Positions 6,826 through 9,182 of a stretch of 9,182 nucleotides of DNA are shown in pieces. Each line of letters begins with the position of its first letter. Positions within the stretch are counted from its first letter, which is position 1. Source of the stretch: Firmicutes bacterium CAG:555 (lineage in GTDB: Bacteria; Bacillota; Clostridia; Oscillospirales; Oscillospiraceae); contig HF986886.1 of assembly GCA_000431075.1 (NCBI GenBank), positions 1 through 9,182 on the forward strand, in the 5' to 3' direction. A program made the position numbers and the translations under genes. The notes under the pieces are model-generated. The model was not told the DNA's origin and did no database searches. It worked only from the letters and a program-made list of their open reading frames with translations.

Positions 6826-7358
6826 ATACAACTGCTAACAAGATCACCATAATGAGAATAATCCTTGTGCCAGTTTTCATGGTGCTGCTTTATATGGGGT
6901 ACACCTACTGGGCGCTGGCCGTGTATATCATCGCCTGTCTGAGCGATTTTATCGACGGCAAGATTGCCAGAAAGTACAATCAGGTGACGAATTTCGGCAA
7001 GTTTATGGATCCCTTGGCTGACAAGATGCTCGTACTCACCGCAATGTGTTACTTTGTCGATAACAACACGATGCCCGGCTGGGTGGTAGCTCTCGTACTG
7101 CTGCGTGAGTTCGGTGTTTCGGGTCTGCGTCTGCTCGCCGTTGAGCAGGGTACGGTCATTGCCGCAGCATGGTCCGGCAAGATAAAGACCTTTATCACCA
7201 TGGTCACGCTCGGCCTTCTCATTGTTGTTGCTGAGCCTTGGGTTCCCTTTAAGGAGGTCATCCCCCCTGTCTGCTCGGCACTTATCGTAATTTCGACTTT
7301 GTACTCCGGCGCTGAATACTTCGTTAAAAACATCAATGTTTTTAAGCGCTGCGACTGA
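6822..7358 (+). CDS. pgsA: CDP-diacylglycerol-glycerol-3-phosphate 3-phosphatidyltransferase
   Basis: PgsA makes phosphatidylglycerophosphate from CDP-diacylglycerol and sn-glycerol 3-phosphate at the cytoplasmic membrane, the committed step to phosphatidylglycerol and cardiolipin. The full CDP-alcohol phosphotransferase signature is present: D42, D45, G46, A49, R50, G59, D63 and D67 with correct spacing (SDFIDGKIAR, then GKFMDPLADK). At 178 residues it is normal, with hydrophobic segments at about 12-27, 29-44, 69-80, 86-104, 121-137 and 149-166. The segment NQVTNFGKFMDPLADK resembles PgsA more than other family members such as phosphatidylserine synthase. ATGA overlap with rimO (6822-6825) and a strong GGAGG (6810-6814) 7 bases upstream indicate coupled, efficient translation. 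The rimO-pgsA pair is a conserved neighbourhood in Firmicutes. The last codons contain a perfect inverted repeat, described separately. Confidence 0.94.
   Translation: MNTTANKITIMRIILVPVFMVLLYMGYTYWALAVYIIACLSDFIDGKIARKYNQVTNFGKFMDPLADKMLVLTAMCYFVDNNTMPGWVVALVLLREFGVSGLRLLAVEQGTVIAAAWSGKIKTFITMVTLGLLIVVAEPWVPFKEVIPPVCSALIVISTLYSGAEYFVKNINVFKRCD
7324..7345 (+). repeat. Perfect 10-bp AT-rich inverted repeat in the 3' end of pgsA
   Basis: TTAAAAACAT (7324-7333) and ATGTTTTTAA (7336-7345) are exact reverse complements separated by CA. In RNA this is a hairpin of about 9 pairs with a 4-base loop, mostly A-U, ending 36 bases before the cysS start. It lies wholly inside codons for residues about 168-175 of PgsA. 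It lacks a GC-rich stem and a following U tract, so it is not a standard terminator. A processing or mild attenuation site between pgsA and cysS is possible; coincidence from Lys/Asn/Phe codons is equally possible. Confidence 0.4.
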
Positions 7359-7381
7359 GATAAAACATAAGGAGACTGAAT

Positions 7382-8836
7382 ATGAAGCTATATAACTCCG
7401 CTACCCGTAAAAAGGAAGATTTTATACCGAATCACCCCGATATCGTTAAGATGTACACCTGCGGGCCTACGGTATACCATTTTGCACATATAGGCAACCT
7501 ACGCTCGTATATCATGGAAGATATACTTGAGAAATATCTGCGCTACGCCGGCTACAATGTCAAGCGTGTCATGAACATCACCGATGTCGGCCACCTCACG
7601 AGTGATGCCGACGAGGGCGAGGACAAGATGCTCAAGGGCGCAAAGCGCGAGCATAAGTCGGTCATGGAGATAGCCAAGTTTTACACCGACGCATTTTTCT
7701 CCGACTGCGCAAAACTCAATATCAAGACACCAGATGTTGTTGAGCCTGCAACTAATTGTATCGATGAGTATATCAAGATAATCACCAAGCTCATGGACAC
7801 AGGCTATGCGTATTTTGCGGGCGGTAATGTGTATTTTGATACATCTAAGCTCGACAGATACTACATTTTCAACGACTTTAACGAGGATGACCTTGCAGTC
7901 GGCGTTCGTGAGGGCGTTGAGGAGGACACCAACAAGCGCAACAAAAACGACTTTGTGCTTTGGTTTACAAAGTCCAAATTTGAAGATCAGGCGCTTAAGT
8001 GGGATTCGCCTTGGGGCGTAGGCTACCCCGGCTGGCACATTGAGTGCTCGGGCATTTCAATGAAACACCTTGGCGAGGATCTTGATATCCACTGCGGTGG
8101 CATCGACAATGCATTCCCCCACCACACCAACGAGATAGCACAGTCCGAATCTTACCTTGGTCACAAGTGGTGCAACTACTGGATGCATGTCATGCACCTT
8201 AACACAGGCAGCGGCAAAATGTCGAAGTCCAAGGGCGAGTTCCTCACCGTGAGCCTGCTTGAAGAAAAAGGATATGACCCCCTCGCCTACCGTCTGTTTT
8301 GCCTGCAGAGCCATTACCGCAAATCGCTCGTTTTCTCCTGGGAGAACCTTGACAATGCGCAGGTGACCTACAACAAGCTCATAGCCCGCATTGCAGGTCT
8401 TAAGCCCGCCGGTGAAGCAGTTGACAAAGAAGCGGCCAAGGCGCTCAAAGACAAATTCTGCGCTGCACTGGATAACGACCTCAACACTTCCCTTGCGGTC
8501 ACGGCGCTTTATGATGTTCTCAAGTACAAGACCAACGACGACACCAAGCTTGCCGTTATTGCAGACTTTGACCGTGTTCTGGGTCTTGACCTCATTAAGA
8601 AGGCCGATGCGAAGCGTGAGGAGCTTAAAAAGCAAGCCGTTTCGGGCAATACCGAATTCACGGTCATCTCCGAGTCGGGCGAGGCTGATGCCGAGATCGA
8701 AGAAAAGCTCAAGGCTCGTGCAGCAGCAAAGAAGGCAAAGAACTTTGCCGAGGCTGACCGCATCCGTGACGAGCTCAAGGCAGCCGGTATCGAAGTCACC
8801 GATATTCCCAACGGCGCAAAGTGGAAGAAAATTTGA
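7382..8836 (+). CDS. cysS: Cysteinyl-tRNA synthetase
   Basis: CysRS charges tRNA-Cys with cysteine in the cytoplasm. The class I signatures are both present: AHIGN (35-39, the HIGH motif) after MYTCGPTVYHF, and GKMSKSKG (278-285). The catalytic zinc ligands are seen as C27, C222 (GWHIECSG), H247 and E251 (FPHHTNEIAQ), which select cysteine by thiol coordination. The C-terminal part (about 315-484) is the helical anticodon-binding region, ending in the typical AKNFAEADRIRDELKAAGI and WKKI. At 484 residues it is slightly longer than the E. coli enzyme (461). The start follows AAGGAG (7369-7374) by 7 bases. The gap to pgsA is only 23 bp, so there is no room for its own promoter with a T-box leader, which many Firmicutes synthetase genes have. 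Expression must come from upstream. Confidence 0.97.
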   Translation: MKLYNSATRKKEDFIPNHPDIVKMYTCGPTVYHFAHIGNLRSYIMEDILEKYLRYAGYNVKRVMNITDVGHLTSDADEGEDKMLKGAKREHKSVMEIAKFYTDAFFSDCAKLNIKTPDVVEPATNCIDEYIKIITKLMDTGYAYFAGGNVYFDTSKLDRYYIFNDFNEDDLAVGVREGVEEDTNKRNKNDFVLWFTKSKFEDQALKWDSPWGVGYPGWHIECSGISMKHLGEDLDIHCGGIDNAFPHHTNEIAQSESYLGHKWCNYWMHVMHLNTGSGKMSKSKGEFLTVSLLEEKGYDPLAYRLFCLQSHYRKSLVFSWENLDNAQVTYNKLIARIAGLKPAGEAVDKEAAKALKDKFCAALDNDLNTSLAVTALYDVLKYKTNDDTKLAVIADFDRVLGLDLIKKADAKREELKKQAVSGNTEFTVISESGEADAEIEEKLKARAAAKKAKNFAEADRIRDELKAAGIEVTDIPNGAKWKKI

Positions 8837-8847
8837 TTTAAATAAGC

Positions 8848-8880
8848 AAATAGTCGGTCTGGAAACAGTCCGGCTATTTT
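8848..8880 (+). terminator. Hairpin terminating the plus-strand gene string
   Basis: The stem AAATAGTCGG (8848-8857) pairs with CCGGCTATTT (8870-8879), 10 pairs with one G-U. Above a T-T mismatch lies CTG/CAG capped by a GAAA tetraloop (8862-8865). It begins 11 bases after the cysS stop. The tail is short (TTTT at 8877-8880 lies mainly in the stem, followed by GCACAT), so intrinsic strength on the plus strand is moderate. On the minus strand the same hairpin is followed by a T-rich stretch and may act as a backup for the convergent unit. Confidence 0.65.
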
Positions 8881-8884
8881 GCAC

Positions 8885-8924
8885 ATAAAAATACACCGGT
8901 ATTTGCAAAGCAAATACCGGTGTA
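8885..8924 (-). terminator. Strong intrinsic terminator of the convergent minus-strand unit
   Basis: A perfect 15-bp inverted repeat, TACACCGGTATTTGC (8892-8906) and GCAAATACCGGTGTA (8910-8924), encloses the loop AAA. Read on the minus strand the hairpin is followed by TTTTTAT (complement of 8885-8891), the U tract of a rho-independent terminator. On the plus strand it is followed by ACGCTT, with no U run. It begins 10 bases after the stop codon of the minus-strand small gene at 8935, so it belongs to that gene. Confidence 0.85.
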
Positions 8925-8934
8925 ACGCTTAAAC

Positions 8935-9102
8935 TTAGAAATTAATGTTGGCAGGCTTTCTGTCGAACATTTTATTGACCTGCTGATACGCCCAGCCGAG
9001 CAGCTTCTGATCGAGGTTCCAGAAGTAAACTACGAAAAGGATGCCAACTGCAGCCGTAGACAGCTTAACGGTCTTTTTGCAAATGTTGCAAATTTTGCAC
9101 AT
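8935..9102 (-). CDS. Small 55-residue single-span membrane protein with CxxCxxC N-terminus, function unknown
   Basis: I do not recognise this protein. It starts MCKICNICKK and has cysteines only at positions 2, 5 and 8, then a hydrophobic segment at about 14-28 (LSTAAVGILFVVYFW), then a mostly amphipathic or polar tail with several lysines and arginines ending in NINF. Lysines at 3, 9, 10 and 13 before the span would favour a cytoplasmic N-terminus. The first codons are a near-perfect 9-base tandem repeat (9099-9076; Cys-Lys-Ile, Cys-Asn-Ile, Cys-Lys). The gene is supported by GAAAGGAG (9120-9113), 10 bases before the ATG at 9102, and by a strong terminator right after its TAA. The cysteines could bind zinc or an iron-sulfur cluster, or be a lipid or redox site; none of this is shown. 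It could be a small regulatory membrane protein; a toxin-like peptide is less likely given the long tail. Confidence 0.7.
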   Translation of the reverse strand: MCKICNICKKTVKLSTAAVGILFVVYFWNLDQKLLGWAYQQVNKMFDRKPANINF

Positions 9103-9112
9103 ATAACATATG

Positions 9113-9120
9113 CTCCTTTC
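9113..9120 (-). promoter_or_regulatory. Ribosome binding site deciding the start of the small membrane protein
   Basis: GAAAGGAG on the minus strand (9120-9113) is a near-ideal Shine-Dalgarno sequence. Two ATGs follow: one at 9109, only 3 bases away and leading to a 14-codon frame, and one at 9102, 10 bases away and opening the 55-codon gene. The spacing favours the second. Confidence 0.7.
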
Positions 9121-9152
9121 GAAAAATCGGAATTCAGCTATGTATTAGCGAA

Positions 9153-9182
9153 TTACTTCTTTGCAAGACCCTTCTGGCGTGC
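9153..9182 (-). CDS. Possible C-terminal end of an unidentified minus-strand gene
   Basis: The minus strand enters the window with an open frame reading ARQKGLAKK and then TAA (9155-9153). The basic tail and ordinary codons look like the end of a real protein, possibly a nucleic-acid or ribosome-binding one, but nine residues do not allow identification, and the other two frames are also open at the edge. It would lie 50 bp upstream of the small cysteine-rich gene and could be in the same transcript; no clear terminator or promoter was seen in the gap. Confidence 0.35.
   Translation of the reverse strand, partial: ARQKGLAKK

Noticed and set aside
8391..8888. Plus-strand open frame of 165 codons inside the 3' end of cysS
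   Set aside because: Out-of-frame shadow of cysS; the composition is Ser/Arg-rich as expected from a shifted frame, and it runs into the terminator.
8057..8908. Minus-strand open frame of 283 codons opposite cysS
   Set aside because: Antisense to the conserved synthetase, and it would start inside the second terminator hairpin.
9065..9109. 14-codon frame from the first ATG after the GAAAGGAG site
   Set aside because: The ATG is only 3 bases from the ribosome binding site, and the frame ends almost at once. The ATG at 9102 opens a coherent 55-codon gene. A leader-peptide role cannot be excluded, but nothing supports it.
9120..9160. Possible separate promoter for the small minus-strand gene (TTGCAA followed 16 bases later by TACATA)
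   Set aside because: The -10 hexamer matches only three of six consensus positions, too weak to call.

Overview
The window looks like a chromosomal segment of a low-to-mid GC Firmicute of the class Clostridia, most likely an Oscillospiraceae/Ruminococcaceae-type gut anaerobe. The reasons are the protein sequences (Firmicutes-style RecA, RecX and PgsA; a DUF1385 gene directly followed by prmC; a Clostridia-like cysteinyl-tRNA synthetase with a GKMSKSKGEF loop) and strong GGAG-type ribosome binding sites. This assignment is read by eye and is not based on a database match.

Layout. At the left edge is the 5' part of a tRNA-Leu(CAA) on the minus strand with a near-consensus promoter. A 160-bp AT-rich divergent region (56-215) separates it from a long plus-strand gene string running from 216 to 8836. 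Nine genes follow with gaps of 23 bp or less and two overlaps: an OmpR/PhoB-family response regulator, its HAMP/HisKA sensor kinase, a DUF1385 membrane protein, prmC, recA, recX, rimO, pgsA and cysS. No convincing terminator or promoter was seen inside the string, so it may be one transcript starting at an extended -10 promoter near 171-179. A GNRA-capped hairpin at 8848-8880 closes it. A second, perfect 15-bp hairpin (8892-8924) with a T tract on the other strand terminates a convergent minus-strand unit. That unit contains a 55-residue unrecognised membrane protein with three N-terminal cysteines (8935-9102) and, at the right edge, the last codons of another possible gene.

How the genes fit together. 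Most are housekeeping genes: termination-factor methylation (PrmC), homologous recombination and its modulator (RecA, RecX), methylthiolation of ribosomal protein S12 (RimO), phosphatidylglycerol synthesis (PgsA) and tRNA-Cys charging (CysS). They are linked by co-expression rather than by a shared pathway. The unusual points are the two-component system at the head of the string whose kinase has almost no extracellular domain, a gene order permuted from the common rimO-pgsA-cinA-recA-rny arrangement, a prmC without its usual prfA partner, and the small cysteine-rich membrane protein. I see no mobile element, CRISPR array, phage gene or clearly new multi-gene system.
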